Shown: positions 33,017 to 42,866 of the stretch, piece after piece
Position numbering within the stretch: the first letter of the stretch is position 1
How the letters are laid out: each line of letters opens with the position of its first letter
Assembly: GCA_963677815.1 (NCBI GenBank)
Contig: OY782499.1
Location: forward strand, 1,426,001-1,490,000
Origin: JAEKNW01 sp963677815
GTDB taxonomy: Bacteria; Cloacimonadota; Cloacimonadia; Cloacimonadales; JAFGVF01
DNA length: 64,000 bases
Direction of reading: 5' to 3'
The notes under the pieces: model-generated
The model's input: the letters and a program-made list of their open reading frames with translations, nothing else
Told to the model about the DNA's origin: nothing
The model's database searches: none
Translations under genes and position numbers: made by a program

Positions 33017-34219
33017 ATGTTCTCAGATGGCTCAACCGGATTTATGCTGGTTGCAACAAGTTTAGTTATGCTTATGACCCCTGGATTAGCCTTTTTTTAT
33101 GGTGGTCTTGCTTCTAAACGAAATATTCTTGGTATAATGATCCAAAGTTTTGTATCATTAGGTGTAACAACTATTCTCTGGTATGCTTTCGGGTATTCCC
33201 TTTGTTTTAGTGGCTCAGGTCCCCTTATTGGAAATTTTGATAAGAGCTTCCTCTTAGGAGTTAACCTTCTAACTCCTTTTGGAGACGGTGCAATTCCTGA
33301 ATTTGTTTTCTTTTCCTATCAAATGATGTTTGCTATTATTACTCCAGCTCTAATTACTGGTGCTTTTACGGGTAGGGTTTCCTTTAAAGCCTATCTTCTA
33401 TTTTTGGTAGTTTGGCAAATTTTCGTTTATTACCCATTTGTCCATATGATTTGGGGTGGGGGAATCCTTGCTGAATGGGGGGTTAGAGATTTCGCAGGAG
33501 GCATTGTAGTTCATGTTACAGCAGGTTTTGCCGCTCTTGCTTCTGTTATCTTTGTTGGTGAGAGGAAAGACAGAAACTCTAAACCTAATAGTATTCCCTT
33601 AGTTGCTATTGGAACAGGTCTTCTTTGGTTCGGTTGGTATGGTTTCAATGCGGGAAGTGAACTTAGGGTTGACCATATTACAGCTCAAGCCTTTGTAAAT
33701 ACAGATATTGCTGCATCTTTTGCTACAATTACCTGGTTAATTATTGAGTGGATTCTCAAGAAGAAACCAAAATTTGTAGGACTTATGACAGGGGCTGTTG
33801 CCGGACTTGCAACAATAACTCCTGCTGCTGGTTTTGTCCCAGCTTGGGCTGCTGCAATAATTGGTATTTTAGCTGGCATTGGTTGTTATATGGCAGTTGC
33901 CTTGAAGAATAAACTCAAATGGGATGATGCCCTAGATGTTTGGGGTGTTCATGGTATGGGTGGATTTATTGGAACTATATTACTTGGTGTTTTTGCTAGT
34001 TCATCTCTTAATCAAGCTGGTGCTGATGGTCTATTGCAGGGAAACCCTACTTTCTTCTTCAAACAATTAATTACTGCAAGTGGAGCTGCTATTTACGCTT
34101 TCTTATTTACTTATGCTATGCTTTGGATTATCAATAAGATAACAATTGTTAGAGTAAGTGAGGAACATGAAGGGCAAGGATTAGATAGATCTCTACATGA
34201 TGAAGATGCTTATGCCTAA
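33017..34219 (+). CDS. amt: Ammonium transporter of the Amt/MEP/Rh family
   Basis: This 400-aa integral membrane protein shows the typical 11-helix Amt pattern. It starts in the periplasm-facing first helix (GFMLVATSLVMLMTPGLAFFYGG), with the conserved HMIWGGGILAEWG, HVTAGFAALAS (pore His) and DVWGVHGMGGFIGTILLG (second pore His) segments. It moves ammonium, useful for a cell handling nitrogen from amino-acid fermentation. A GGAGG site lies 7 bases before the ATG. No glnK-type PII gene is beside it. Two hairpins at 34239-34304 end the transcript. Confidence 0.95.
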   Translation: MFSDGSTGFMLVATSLVMLMTPGLAFFYGGLASKRNILGIMIQSFVSLGVTTILWYAFGYSLCFSGSGPLIGNFDKSFLLGVNLLTPFGDGAIPEFVFFSYQMMFAIITPALITGAFTGRVSFKAYLLFLVVWQIFVYYPFVHMIWGGGILAEWGVRDFAGGIVVHVTAGFAALASVIFVGERKDRNSKPNSIPLVAIGTGLLWFGWYGFNAGSELRVDHITAQAFVNTDIAASFATITWLIIEWILKKKPKFVGLMTGAVAGLATITPAAGFVPAWAAAIIGILAGIGCYMAVALKNKLKWDDALDVWGVHGMGGFIGTILLGVFASSSLNQAGADGLLQGNPTFFFKQLITASGAAIYAFLFTYAMLWIINKITIVRVSEEHEGQGLDRSLHDEDAYA

Positions 34220-34238
34220 CTATAATTTAACATTTTAA

Positions 34239-34304
34239 CCCAATAATGCGCTATTGCATTATTGGGGTTTAATATAAATGGCACGGCTATTGCCGTGCCA
34301 TTTT
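34239..34304. terminator. Double hairpin, probable bidirectional terminator
   Basis: The first stem is CCCAATAATGC/GCATTATTGGG (34239-34266). The second is AATGGCACGGC/GCCGTGCCATT with a 4-base loop and TTTTG after it (34277-34304). It lies between the convergent amt and secreted-protein genes and can serve both. Confidence 0.85.
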
Positions 34305-34377
34305 GATTATTTATCATTGTATCCATGACTTGAAAAACTTCAATAATAGGATTCTAAAGATCATGGGTTATATGATA

Positions 34378-36654
34378 CTATTTCATTAAGACCATTTTTC
34401 TCATTTCAGATTTTTCATCACTATCTAGTTTGTAGAAGTAAAGTCCTGATGATACTTGATTACCATTCATATCTTTACCTTGCCAAACATAAGAGTGATT
34501 ACCAGCCTGTAAATTACCACTGACAAGAGTATTAACAAGTTGACCTTTAACATTATAGATGCTTAGGTTCACATTACTAGCTTTATTCATTTCAAAGCTG
34601 ATTGTAGTTTCAGGGTTGAAAGGATTAGGATAGTTTTGTTTTAAGTTCATAGAAGGCATTACAACGTTATTATTATCGATATTTGGAGTAGCAGAAGCAA
34701 AATCTATATCAATAGCTGCATACATCATTCTTCCACCAGTAGCTTGCCCAATACCTTGTTCTGAAGAACCAAATGTCTCATCATCTAAATACATAAAGTG
34801 CAATCTTCCTACAGGACCTGTACCTGTTGGAGATTGAACATACTCTATTTTGTTTGTAGGATAAACGAAAGTAGGAATTTGACCTTCTAGTTCAGGGATT
34901 TCTATACCATTAAGAGAGAATGGTTCTGACCAAGTTGCACCATTATCTGCAGAAACACTTATCAATGTTTCCAAGTTTTGAGCCCAATCTGCAAGTTCAG
35001 GATAAACATCAGGTGATTTATTATAATCACGAGCCTTTTGTGTATCGTGCCAAATAATAGCCATCATACCCATTTCATTTGCATCAGTAATTCTGATATG
35101 ATTAAGATGGAAAAGAGCTGCTTCTTCTACTGCATCTTCATCCCAATAAGGGAAGGGCCACATTGTTTCAAGGAGAGGCATTCCCCAGTAATCTGTATCA
35201 GCAGAAGTTACGCCATCATCAACATTATCCCAAGTACCATCATCGGCTATTTCATCAGTAATACCATCACCATCTGTATCCCACCAACACCATGGTACTT
35301 CATCACTTACACTTTCTGTGTTTCCTGTAATATCAAAGACTCTTTGTTCTGTCTGTGGATAAACTTCATTAACTAAGAAAGTGTTATCAGCTGGATTAAA
35401 AATTACAGTTTTAATTACATGTAGAGCAGGATAATAACCACCTTCGTAGTTTTTCAAAGTATAAAGTGCAGGCATGTGAATTCTGCCGTGGGCATCAACA
35501 GATAAATTGAAATGACCTGATTGACCGATTCCAATGTACATATCTTCATCTGAATAATCATTTTGGTCAGTATCAAAATATTCTTCAGTCATCTCAGTAC
35601 CTTCATGGAAACCTGTTGGATTTATATAATTTGGGTTATATCCATCAAAAGTATCCCATAAAGAATATCTTTCCCATTGACCTTCACCATAGTTATCACA
35701 AACAAACACATCTAAAGATGGTTCGTTAATAGTTGGGTCGTCAGTTCCAGTACCTTCTGCAGCTATATGGTAACCAATGTAATATAACTTATCATCTATT
35801 ACTTTGAAAGACATGAAAGGTCTTCTCCAGTAAGTAGTTGAAACATTCCATTCATCTAGCTCAGGTATTGTTGTTGAACCCCAGTTTGTTGGATTGAATG
35901 TTTGAAATTCGATATCTGACTCTAAGAAGTCATGATAAATGATAAATATGTTTTCTGATGCTGCAGTACCTGCAGACCAACCATTTTTGGCTGCTACATA
36001 TACTCTTTGGTAACCTTCTTGTGGAGAAGGACCGATTTGCACTGAAGGCCAGTTAAACTCATTATTACTATATTCTACTCCATTAACTTCAATAGTTGTT
36101 GGAGAATCGATAATAGTTAATAAATTAGAGTTTTGATTAAGTGATACTCCACCAATAACAGCATCATATCCTAAGCCTACTTCCCATTGAGTATCTGAGT
36201 TATCCCAGTTACCATGATAAGCAAAAATAGGTCTTCCTGCTGCTGTTAAACCTAAACCCGCATAACCTTCATTGGTATCTATAGGATTGAAATTTGAGTT
36301 GGTCTGTACAACACCAGTTTCATCTACAAAAGCTTTATAAACTCTTCGAGTAGAACTAGCTGTAGCTTTTCCATGATAAATTATCCAGTTACCTTTAACA
36401 CCACCATTAGCTGAAAAATCAGCCATCATCATAGGTATTGCTCCATAGGTGCCAGGGAAGTAGTCATAATAGTTATCCATAATAATAACTGGGTTGATGG
36501 CAAATTCGAAAGGGGTTTCATAACGATTGTCTGATTGATAAGGTCTTAATCCAATTTCATCAAGTTTAATACTTTTTAAAGGAGTGTTAGGTACAGCAAA
36601 TAAAGTAATAGCTAACACAGTAAGCAAAGTAATAATCATAAACTTCTTTTTCAT
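34378..36654 (-). CDS. Large secreted protein with C-terminal sorting domain
   Basis: This 758-aa protein has a signal peptide (MKKKFMIITLLTVLAITLFA). The about 650-residue exposed region has repeated Trp/Tyr/Asp-rich sections resembling a beta-propeller (sialidase-like repeats such as VSADNGATWSEPF) and a DTDGDGITDE calcium-type loop near residue 455. The last about 85 residues are the NYPNPFNPETTISFEMNKAS / SGLYFYKLDSDEKSEMRKMV type sorting domain. This kind of C-terminal domain marks surface or secreted proteins in this lineage. The enzymatic role is unknown. Confidence 0.75.
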   Translation of the reverse strand: MKKKFMIITLLTVLAITLFAVPNTPLKSIKLDEIGLRPYQSDNRYETPFEFAINPVIIMDNYYDYFPGTYGAIPMMMADFSANGGVKGNWIIYHGKATASSTRRVYKAFVDETGVVQTNSNFNPIDTNEGYAGLGLTAAGRPIFAYHGNWDNSDTQWEVGLGYDAVIGGVSLNQNSNLLTIIDSPTTIEVNGVEYSNNEFNWPSVQIGPSPQEGYQRVYVAAKNGWSAGTAASENIFIIYHDFLESDIEFQTFNPTNWGSTTIPELDEWNVSTTYWRRPFMSFKVIDDKLYYIGYHIAAEGTGTDDPTINEPSLDVFVCDNYGEGQWERYSLWDTFDGYNPNYINPTGFHEGTEMTEEYFDTDQNDYSDEDMYIGIGQSGHFNLSVDAHGRIHMPALYTLKNYEGGYYPALHVIKTVIFNPADNTFLVNEVYPQTEQRVFDITGNTESVSDEVPWCWWDTDGDGITDEIADDGTWDNVDDGVTSADTDYWGMPLLETMWPFPYWDEDAVEEAALFHLNHIRITDANEMGMMAIIWHDTQKARDYNKSPDVYPELADWAQNLETLISVSADNGATWSEPFSLNGIEIPELEGQIPTFVYPTNKIEYVQSPTGTGPVGRLHFMYLDDETFGSSEQGIGQATGGRMMYAAIDIDFASATPNIDNNNVVMPSMNLKQNYPNPFNPETTISFEMNKASNVNLSIYNVKGQLVNTLVSGNLQAGNHSYVWQGKDMNGNQVSSGLYFYKLDSDEKSEMRKMVLMK

Positions 36655-36924
36655 AGTTCCTCCACTATTAATGTTTGTTATATTGAACAGATTAGATAAT
36701 TATACCAAGAATATAGTATAATTACCTAAGTATCTATAATTATATTTATGTATATAATAAAAATTATTAGATAAAATAAAATTGTCAAGAGATAAAAATC
36801 ATTAATAGTCGGTATTACAAAATATATTAATTGAATGGTGGCTAGAGCTTACTCAAATGCAATTCACCTCATCTTCTATTATTCATTTTATTTCAAGTTT
36901 TGCTAAAATCTAATAGATCTTAAA

Positions 36925-37348
36925 CCAAATAAAGCAGTAGACCTTTGAGAATAATACTATATTATTCTTGTGAGGGCGTAGCTTTAGCGAAGACTCATTG
37001 CAAAAGTAACTTATGTACATAATTCTTCTGAATATATATTATTTAATTTATGGAATCACCCCCTGTGTCCCCCTCAAAGAAGGGGATTATATGTGTAGTT
37101 AAAGGAATCACCCCCTGTATCCCCCTCAAAGAAGGGGATTATATGTGTAGTTAAAGGAATCAACCCCCTGTATCCCCCTCAAAGAAGGGGATTATATGTG
37201 TAGTTAAAGGAATCACCCCCTGTATCCCCCTCAAAGAAGGGGATTATATGTGTAGTTAATGGAATCACCCCCTGTATCCCCCTCAAAGAAGGGGATTTTA
37301 CTAAAAGACTCTGCACGCTTCTATAAAAACTCTACTACACCATTCGGG
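36925..37348. repeat. TTAAA-flanked CCC...GGG element, 424 bp, expanded by tandem repeats
   Basis: It begins CCAAATAAAGCAGTAGACC after TTAAA and ends CTCTACTACACCATTCGGG before ATAAA. It is inverted relative to the copy at 32285. Its interior is expanded by five units of 52-53 bp starting at 37052, 37104, 37156, 37209 and 37261. Confidence 0.85.
37052..37296. repeat. 52-bp direct tandem repeat, five units
   Basis: Each unit runs GGAATCACCCCCTGTATCCC, then CCTCAAAGAAGGGGATTATA, then TGTGTAGTTAAA. Units differ by single bases; the third has one inserted A. There are no variable spacers, so it is not a CRISPR array. The same unit occurs once in the 32285 copy and not at all in the 42619 copy. 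Confidence 0.92.
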
Positions 37349-37351
37349 ATA

Positions 37352-37386
37352 AAAGAAAACAACTCGAGTAGAGGAGACTCGAGTTG
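37352..37386 (-). terminator. Rho-independent terminator of the subtilase gene
   Basis: On the minus strand a perfect CAACTCGAGT/ACTCGAGTTG stem with a 7-base loop is followed by TTTTCTTTT. It lies just downstream of the stop at 37445. Confidence 0.85.
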
Positions 37387-37444
37387 ATTCTGTTCATTAT
37401 TCTGGAAGGAATGAACATTAAGTGACTATTTTCTAGAGGGAAAG

Positions 37445-40400
37445 TTATTTTAAAAGTATCATTTTCTTTGACTTGGTAAATTTTCCGTTTTTCATTCTAT
37501 AGAGATAGATTCCGGATGAAACGGTGTGATTATTCTTATCTTTTCCATCCCAAACAACACTATGTTGGCCAGCTTCAAGCTCCCTATTAATTAGTGTTCT
37601 TATTTTCTGTCCTTTGATATTGTAGATAGAAATTTCTACTGGACTTTGATCTTTGAGAGAAAAGCTGATTCTTGTTTCAGGGTTGAAAGGATTAGGGTAA
37701 TTTCCAATTAGAGCAACATTAACAGGAGTAATTATATCATCAGCATTTGGTGTAAGAGCATTATAGAAGTTTGCAGTTCTACCTGGATTACCACGGTGCA
37801 TAAGCCAGCTGGAATAACCACTTCTTTTAAGGTCTAATAATCTTAGTTCAGTAACAGTAGATATAACTAAATCTAGATCTCCATCATTATCAATATCACC
37901 TAAGGCAGGTGAAACTTTTAGATTATCATTCAAATCAATTGGAAAATTACCAGCTTCTTCACCAGTATGATTAATAGCATGTAGCATACCAGAAGTGTCA
38001 CCAAAAATGAGACATAAACCTTGACCATCTAAGTCTGATAAAAGAGGAAAACCTTCAATATAAGTATCCAGTTGTACAGGGAAATTTGCTAGTTCTGAAC
38101 CATCTAAGGTTAAAGCATGCATTCTACCTTCATAGCTAGTGAAGAGTAGTTCCTTATTACCATCATTATTAAAATCTGCGAATAATATGTCTTGTTTGAT
38201 AGCACCGTCAATATCAAAATTATATGAACTTGTTCCATCATGATTAATTATCTTTATGATACCTTGGGATGAAATTGTTGAAATGATTTCTGGATATTGG
38301 TCATCATCAATATTGGTGATAAGTGGTGCAAACTCTGTGTTAGCACCTAAGTTATATGGAAAACCATCTATGTTCTCTTGATTTAAATAATCTATAACTA
38401 GCAAATTACCAGAGATAGATTGCAAAATTATTTCTTGATTACCGTTTAAATTTATATCACCTGAAGCAATATTAAAAATAAAGTTACCTGGAAATTCACA
38501 TGGGTAGTTGGGAAACTCATTTCCTTGCCCATCAATTATATGTAACTTCCCATTTAATGTGCAAATCACTGCTTCTAATGTACCATTGTTATCAATGTCG
38601 GTTACAAGAGGATTAGCTTTAACCATCTGATTATCCAAGGAAATTGGTCCCCATAATAGTGAACCATCACCAGAAACAGCATAGGCTTCTTTATTGCTAG
38701 TTACTGCTACTATATCTTGCAGATTATCATTATTTAAATCTCCCACTGCTAGAGGAAGTGAAATTGCTGAATTTACATTAACTGGAAAACCAGCTAAGAA
38801 GTTCTGTTGACTATCTAAGACATTCACATTGCCTTCTATATCTCCAAAAATGACTTCATTTATGTCATCATTATTTATGTCCATTATTATAGGCGAGGAA
38901 AGTGTTTGACCTGTTAATTCAAATGACCAATTAGGATAATTTAAAGATAGGTTAATTTCAAAAGGGATTTCAATAGAGTAAGGGAATTCTGAATCCAGGT
39001 TAGCTTGAACATATAGTTTAAATTCAATAGGTTGGGTTGAAATGTCAGAAGTAGTACTGAATGTAAATGGAGAGTCTGAGTTCCAAACAGAATTTCCTGA
39101 AGTTATAGTAGCTAAATTTGCAAGAGAATCTTGAATTACAACACCAGCTTGCTCACATCTGAGTGAAACTGTTGTGTTATTTGAACTTGCCCAAGCAAGG
39201 CCAGTATTAATATCTAAATAGTTGGTTAATTTTACTTGCAGGGAAATAAGTTCTCCTGGGTTAGTTACTCCATCACCATCACCTTCTAATTCTGAAATAG
39301 CTTTATCTTCTATTATTATATTAGGTATCTTGTCATAGAGTACTGCAGCAAAGGCATTAATTCTTCCAGCTCCTAATTTACCAGCATAATCTGGATTAAT
39401 ATCATCAATAAAATCAGCTGTATTTTCAATTCTTTCACGTATTTGTGTGTTAGTAAAATCTGGATTAACTGCTTTCACTAAGGCTGCTATACCACAAACA
39501 ATAGGAGACGCCATTGATGTTCCTTGGGCATTATCATAGCCATCATTTTCAATGATGGTAGATTTTATTTCTGTCCCAGGAGAGCTGATATCAATAGGGT
39601 ATCCATATTCAGAGAAAGATGCCTTCTCATCATTTCTGTCAGTAGCTGCTACATTAAATGCATTGGGACAATCAGATGGGGCATCAATGTAACTAGAGTT
39701 ATGCTCTACATTACCATTTCCTGCAGCCACCACAACCAAAGAACCAAAATTAGTAGCATAGTTAACATAGGTATTTGCATAAGATAGATTATAAGTTTGA
39801 CCACCCCAAGATGCATTAATAATATCTGCTCCCATATCAGCAGCATAGACCATCTGCATATAACCGTGTGGATTACCATTACTATCTTGGTTATCAGGTG
39901 CACCTTGCATATTTAATAATTTAGCGTTAAAAGCTGGGCCAACTGTTCCTTGGTTGTTATCTCCTACTGCACTAGCACAACCTGCAACATGAGTGCCATG
40001 ATAGTTATGATTCCAATTTTGCAGAGGATTTTTGTCATTGTTTACAAAGTCCCAACCCATTACATCATCTATCTTGCCATTTCCATCATTATCAATACCA
40101 TCACTTGTAAAGGTGCCATTGTTCCAATCAATATTTACACCTGCCATTTCTCCTTCATTTAACCAGATATTTTCTTGTAAATCAGGATGTGTCCATTTGA
40201 TACCGGAATCAGAAATTCCAATAAGAACATCTGAAGCATCTCTAACATAGTCCCAGACTTTTTCAGTTTCTGTCTGAGTAATATACCAAAGGCTTTCATA
40301 AAGACTATCGTTAGGAGTGTATTTATCTCTGTTAATGGTAACATAGTCTGCCCATAAAATATCTTTTGCTTCTCTTAAAGAATTTAGAGCTTGTTCAATT

Positions 40401-40723
40401 TTCTTGTTGTCTTTAATAGTTACTTTATAAATTGCTTGAATATATGAACCATTATCATTCCATTCTTTATGTTTAACAAAGGGACAATCTTGCTTGATTT
40501 TTACAATCTCATATTCTTCAGCTACTTGATTGAAAGATGTAATATTGGTATTTACAATGTCATTCTTGTAAGAGACTTCAATTACACCATCTTCATTTCC
40601 GATAGCAGATAATTCAAAACAAACCATAATATTATTTTCTTCAAAAACATCCTTAACAAATCTGTCTGCTTCCAATAAACAAAGAGATGCTATTAAAATA
40701 ATAGCAAACAAAAATTTCTTCAT
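37445..40723 (-). CDS. Secreted S8 subtilase with FG-GAP-like repeats and sorting domain
   Basis: This 1092-aa protein has a signal peptide (MKKFLFAIILIASLCLLEA). The catalytic domain has D172 (GISDSGIKW), H242 (NYHGTHVAG) and S403 (GTSMASPI), all intact. A DGIDNDGNGKID loop precedes the His. Residues about 640-1000 hold FG-GAP/VCBS-type propeller repeats (DINNDDINEVIFGDIEGNVN; DIDNDGDLDLVISTV). The end is a NYPNPFNPETRISFSLKD sorting domain. It probably cuts external proteins to feed amino-acid fermentation. GGAG precedes the start. Confidence 0.93.
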   Translation of the reverse strand: MKKFLFAIILIASLCLLEADRFVKDVFEENNIMVCFELSAIGNEDGVIEVSYKNDIVNTNITSFNQVAEEYEIVKIKQDCPFVKHKEWNDNGSYIQAIYKVTIKDNKKIEQALNSLREAKDILWADYVTINRDKYTPNDSLYESLWYITQTETEKVWDYVRDASDVLIGISDSGIKWTHPDLQENIWLNEGEMAGVNIDWNNGTFTSDGIDNDGNGKIDDVMGWDFVNNDKNPLQNWNHNYHGTHVAGCASAVGDNNQGTVGPAFNAKLLNMQGAPDNQDSNGNPHGYMQMVYAADMGADIINASWGGQTYNLSYANTYVNYATNFGSLVVVAAGNGNVEHNSSYIDAPSDCPNAFNVAATDRNDEKASFSEYGYPIDISSPGTEIKSTIIENDGYDNAQGTSMASPIVCGIAALVKAVNPDFTNTQIRERIENTADFIDDINPDYAGKLGAGRINAFAAVLYDKIPNIIIEDKAISELEGDGDGVTNPGELISLQVKLTNYLDINTGLAWASSNNTTVSLRCEQAGVVIQDSLANLATITSGNSVWNSDSPFTFSTTSDISTQPIEFKLYVQANLDSEFPYSIEIPFEINLSLNYPNWSFELTGQTLSSPIIMDINNDDINEVIFGDIEGNVNVLDSQQNFLAGFPVNVNSAISLPLAVGDLNNDNLQDIVAVTSNKEAYAVSGDGSLLWGPISLDNQMVKANPLVTDIDNNGTLEAVICTLNGKLHIIDGQGNEFPNYPCEFPGNFIFNIASGDINLNGNQEIILQSISGNLLVIDYLNQENIDGFPYNLGANTEFAPLITNIDDDQYPEIISTISSQGIIKIINHDGTSSYNFDIDGAIKQDILFADFNNDGNKELLFTSYEGRMHALTLDGSELANFPVQLDTYIEGFPLLSDLDGQGLCLIFGDTSGMLHAINHTGEEAGNFPIDLNDNLKVSPALGDIDNDGDLDLVISTVTELRLLDLKRSGYSSWLMHRGNPGRTANFYNALTPNADDIITPVNVALIGNYPNPFNPETRISFSLKDQSPVEISIYNIKGQKIRTLINRELEAGQHSVVWDGKDKNNHTVSSGIYLYRMKNGKFTKSKKMILLK

Positions 40724-41108
40724 AATATATCTCCTAAACTTATTTAATGTACTTAGTGTGGACTTTTATTTCAAAAAAATCAAAGTTTGAGTAACTTTTT
40801 ATATCATAGATGCAATTATAATACCAAGAGTTTAATATTTGAACTAAAAGGTGTAAAAAAGATGTTGAAATGCAATAAATCAGACCTGGCTGGTAAAAGA
40901 GTTGGGAATATTACTTAATTACTTGCTAATAAGTATCTGTAAATATGAAAATTATGTCTATTTTGTGTACAAAGTATTTTAACCCCAATGTATGTAAAGT
41001 ATACATGGTGTCCCTCTAATGACTAATTTTGCTTCAATGGTTTGGTTTGTGTGACCTGTAAGGGAATTTACCCACACTCTGAATTAGTTTTTTTAAAAAG
41101 ATATTAAG
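40724..41108. other. Intergenic region without a gene
   Basis: AT-rich, about 385 bp, between the subtilase start and the end of the reductase gene. It should contain the subtilase promoter on the minus strand. I see no ORF, RNA gene or member of the repeat families. Confidence 0.6.
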
Positions 41109-41681
41109 TTAAGAAAATGTTTTTTTCACTTTATCTAAAAATTTAATCCTTCCACTTTCTTTACCTTTAGTGATGAAATCCTTATTCATCCACTTAATAT
41201 TTTTCATTCCCACACTTTTTAGAGTTGCTTTGAAAGTTCTGGAAATTGGTCTACCAAAGCCGAACCTTAACAAGAATGTTGGCATTTCTGAAGTAGTTAT
41301 AATTGTTGTTGATTTAATATTTGTTAATTTACCTATGAGGCCTAACTTACCATATTCATAGGCGTAGGTCTTGAGCATAACTTTATCAATAAAACCCTTT
41401 AAGATTGCAGGCATACCAAACCACCAAATAGGGAAGATAAAGACTACTTGGTCAGATTCTTTTAATAGATTTTGGTATTTCTCTACTAATTTATCACTTG
41501 TTTGACCTTTTGAAAACAGGGCTAAGTCATTTTCTTGCATAACTGGATTAAAAGCATCTTTGTTGAGATCAATAACTTCATAATCTTTCTTTCTATCTTT
41601 TAATGAATCTATAACAACATCTAAAACAGCCTTATTGAAACTTCCATGCCAAGGATGGGCAAAGACAATGATTGTTTTCAT
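41109..41681 (-). CDS. NAD(P)H-dependent flavodoxin-fold oxidoreductase
   Basis: This 190-aa protein belongs to the NAD(P)H quinone reductase/KefF-like family. It starts KTIIVFAHPWHGSFNKAVLD (the family HP motif), with VVFIFPIWWFGMPAILKGFI at residues about 95-115 forming the FMN/substrate region, and KSTTIITTSEMP later. The sequence is complete. AAGGAG precedes the ATG. It probably reduces quinones, nitro or azo compounds, or protects against oxidants. No neighbour points to a pathway. Confidence 0.87.
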   Translation of the reverse strand: MKTIIVFAHPWHGSFNKAVLDVVIDSLKDRKKDYEVIDLNKDAFNPVMQENDLALFSKGQTSDKLVEKYQNLLKESDQVVFIFPIWWFGMPAILKGFIDKVMLKTYAYEYGKLGLIGKLTNIKSTTIITTSEMPTFLLRFGFGRPISRTFKATLKSVGMKNIKWMNKDFITKGKESGRIKFLDKVKKTFS

Positions 41682-41786
41682 ATCTCACTCCTTTTTTGTC
41701 ATATTATAATAAATTATGAAAAGTATGCTAATTTTTTTTCTAAGACAATTATGCTTGAGAGAGGCAAAATTATAGTTTCAAGTTAG

Positions 41787-41842
41787 TTGATTGTTACTCT
41801 CTCAATAAACCATTGAGAACTTATAGAGAGAGTAACAATCAA
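41787..41842. repeat. GATTGTTACT palindrome, copy 1
   Basis: A perfect 17-bp stem, TTGATTGTTACTCTCTC with its inverse, encloses a 22-base loop containing AATAAACCAT. A related element with the same outer stem is at 60168. It lies between two leftward genes and could act as a terminator or processing signal. Confidence 0.8.
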
Positions 41843-41878
41843 GCAAGCATATTGCATATATTACTCAAGAATATGCGA

Positions 41879-42538
41879 TTAGTAGATTCCTACATCTTCT
41901 CTAACACCAAAAGACTTTCTAGCTTTATAAAGTTCTTTAACTTCTTCTTGATCCATAGTTTGGTAAGAACCTAGTTGCTTTAAATTAAAGAATATCTTAG
42001 AGAAATGTTCTACAGTTTCCATTCTATAATATGCTGTTTCTACATCACTTCCTAGAGTGAGCACCCCATGCTTCTCTAATAAAAAAGCTTCGTGATTGTG
42101 CACATACTTCTTGATATTATTTGGTAGCATATCTGTTCCTGGTCTGCCATATTCTACAAGAGGTATTTTGCCAATAGAAACAATGACTTCCACTAAAATA
42201 GGTTGGTCAAGAGGGATTCCTGCTACTGCTAAGGATGTCCCATAAACTGGGTGAGCATGAAAAATACCATTTACATCTGGTCTTTCTTTATAAACCATGA
42301 TGTGCATCCTTATCTCCGAGGAAGCTTTAGCAAAGCCCTCAAGAATATTTCCTTCAAGGTCACAAAGGAGAATATCATCATAGGTCAAATAGCCTTTGGA
42401 TTTACCAGAAGCAGTGATTAAAAACTTATCCTTAGCAATTCTAATACTAATGTTACCATCGTTAGAAGCAACAAAACTTCTATTATAAGCTCGTTTACCT
42501 AATTCTATAATTCTATCTTTTTCTTCTTTATAATTCAT
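41879..42538 (-). CDS. Class II aldolase, fuculose-phosphate aldolase-like
   Basis: This 219-aa zinc aldolase has the metal ligands HAHPVYG (H94, H96) and EKHGVL (H157), with E75 in SSEIRMH as the usual catalytic acid. The N-terminal TASGKSKGYLTYDDILLCDL is typical of the L-fuculose-1-phosphate aldolase group. The start is the ATG at 42538, which has GGAGG 5 bases upstream; a TTG four codons earlier is less likely. It would cleave a sugar phosphate to dihydroxyacetone phosphate and an aldehyde. The exact substrate is not certain. Confidence 0.88.
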   Translation of the reverse strand: MNYKEEKDRIIELGKRAYNRSFVASNDGNISIRIAKDKFLITASGKSKGYLTYDDILLCDLEGNILEGFAKASSEIRMHIMVYKERPDVNGIFHAHPVYGTSLAVAGIPLDQPILVEVIVSIGKIPLVEYGRPGTDMLPNNIKKYVHNHEAFLLEKHGVLTLGSDVETAYYRMETVEHFSKIFFNLKQLGSYQTMDQEEVKELYKARKSFGVREDVGIY

Positions 42539-42550
42539 TAATTCCTCCAA

Positions 42551-42866
42551 ATAACGATAATGTTAGGGATGTACTTTTTGTCAAATAAAGGATAGATAAA
42601 TTTCTAAGCAATCTTAAACCCAGATAGTGTAGTAGAACTTTATTGAAGAGTACAGATTATTCTAGCAAAATAGCTTACAGAATTTTGACGCATATAATAT
42701 ATATATTCGGAGAAATTATGGAAGTTATTTTGCTAGAATAATATAGCGCTATTCACAAAGGTCTACTGCATTATTTGGGTTAAATTACATAAGAATTAAC
42801 TTCAAAGTTGGAATAAAAATTGAATAAGAAAAAGTGATTAAAATATTATTAACAAAATGAGGTGCA
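42551..42866. other. Divergent intergenic region with a repeat element
   Basis: About 316 bp between the aldolase and the glycan operon. More than half is the 161-bp TTAAA-flanked element (42619-42779). The rest should hold the two divergent promoters. No gene was seen. Confidence 0.7.
42619..42779. repeat. TTAAA-flanked CCC...GGG element, 161 bp
   Basis: It starts CCCAGATAGTGTAGTAGAAC and ends in the inverse of CCCAAATAATGCAGTAGACC. TTAAA lies on both sides (42614-42618 and 42780-42784). The internal ATATATATTCGGAG block matches the other copies; the 52-bp unit is absent. Confidence 0.88.

Larger units (their letters stand above)
36655..37444. other. Intergenic region with repeat element and terminator
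   Basis: This 790-bp gap holds the upstream region of the gene ending at 34378, then the 424-bp repeat element (36925-37348) with its internal 52-bp tandem units. A terminator for the subtilase gene follows (37352-37386). No coding potential was seen. Confidence 0.75.

Noticed and set aside
37052..37296. Possible CRISPR array from five regularly spaced repeats
   Set aside because: The units are contiguous with no variable spacers, and no cas genes are near. It is a tandem repeat inside a mobile element.
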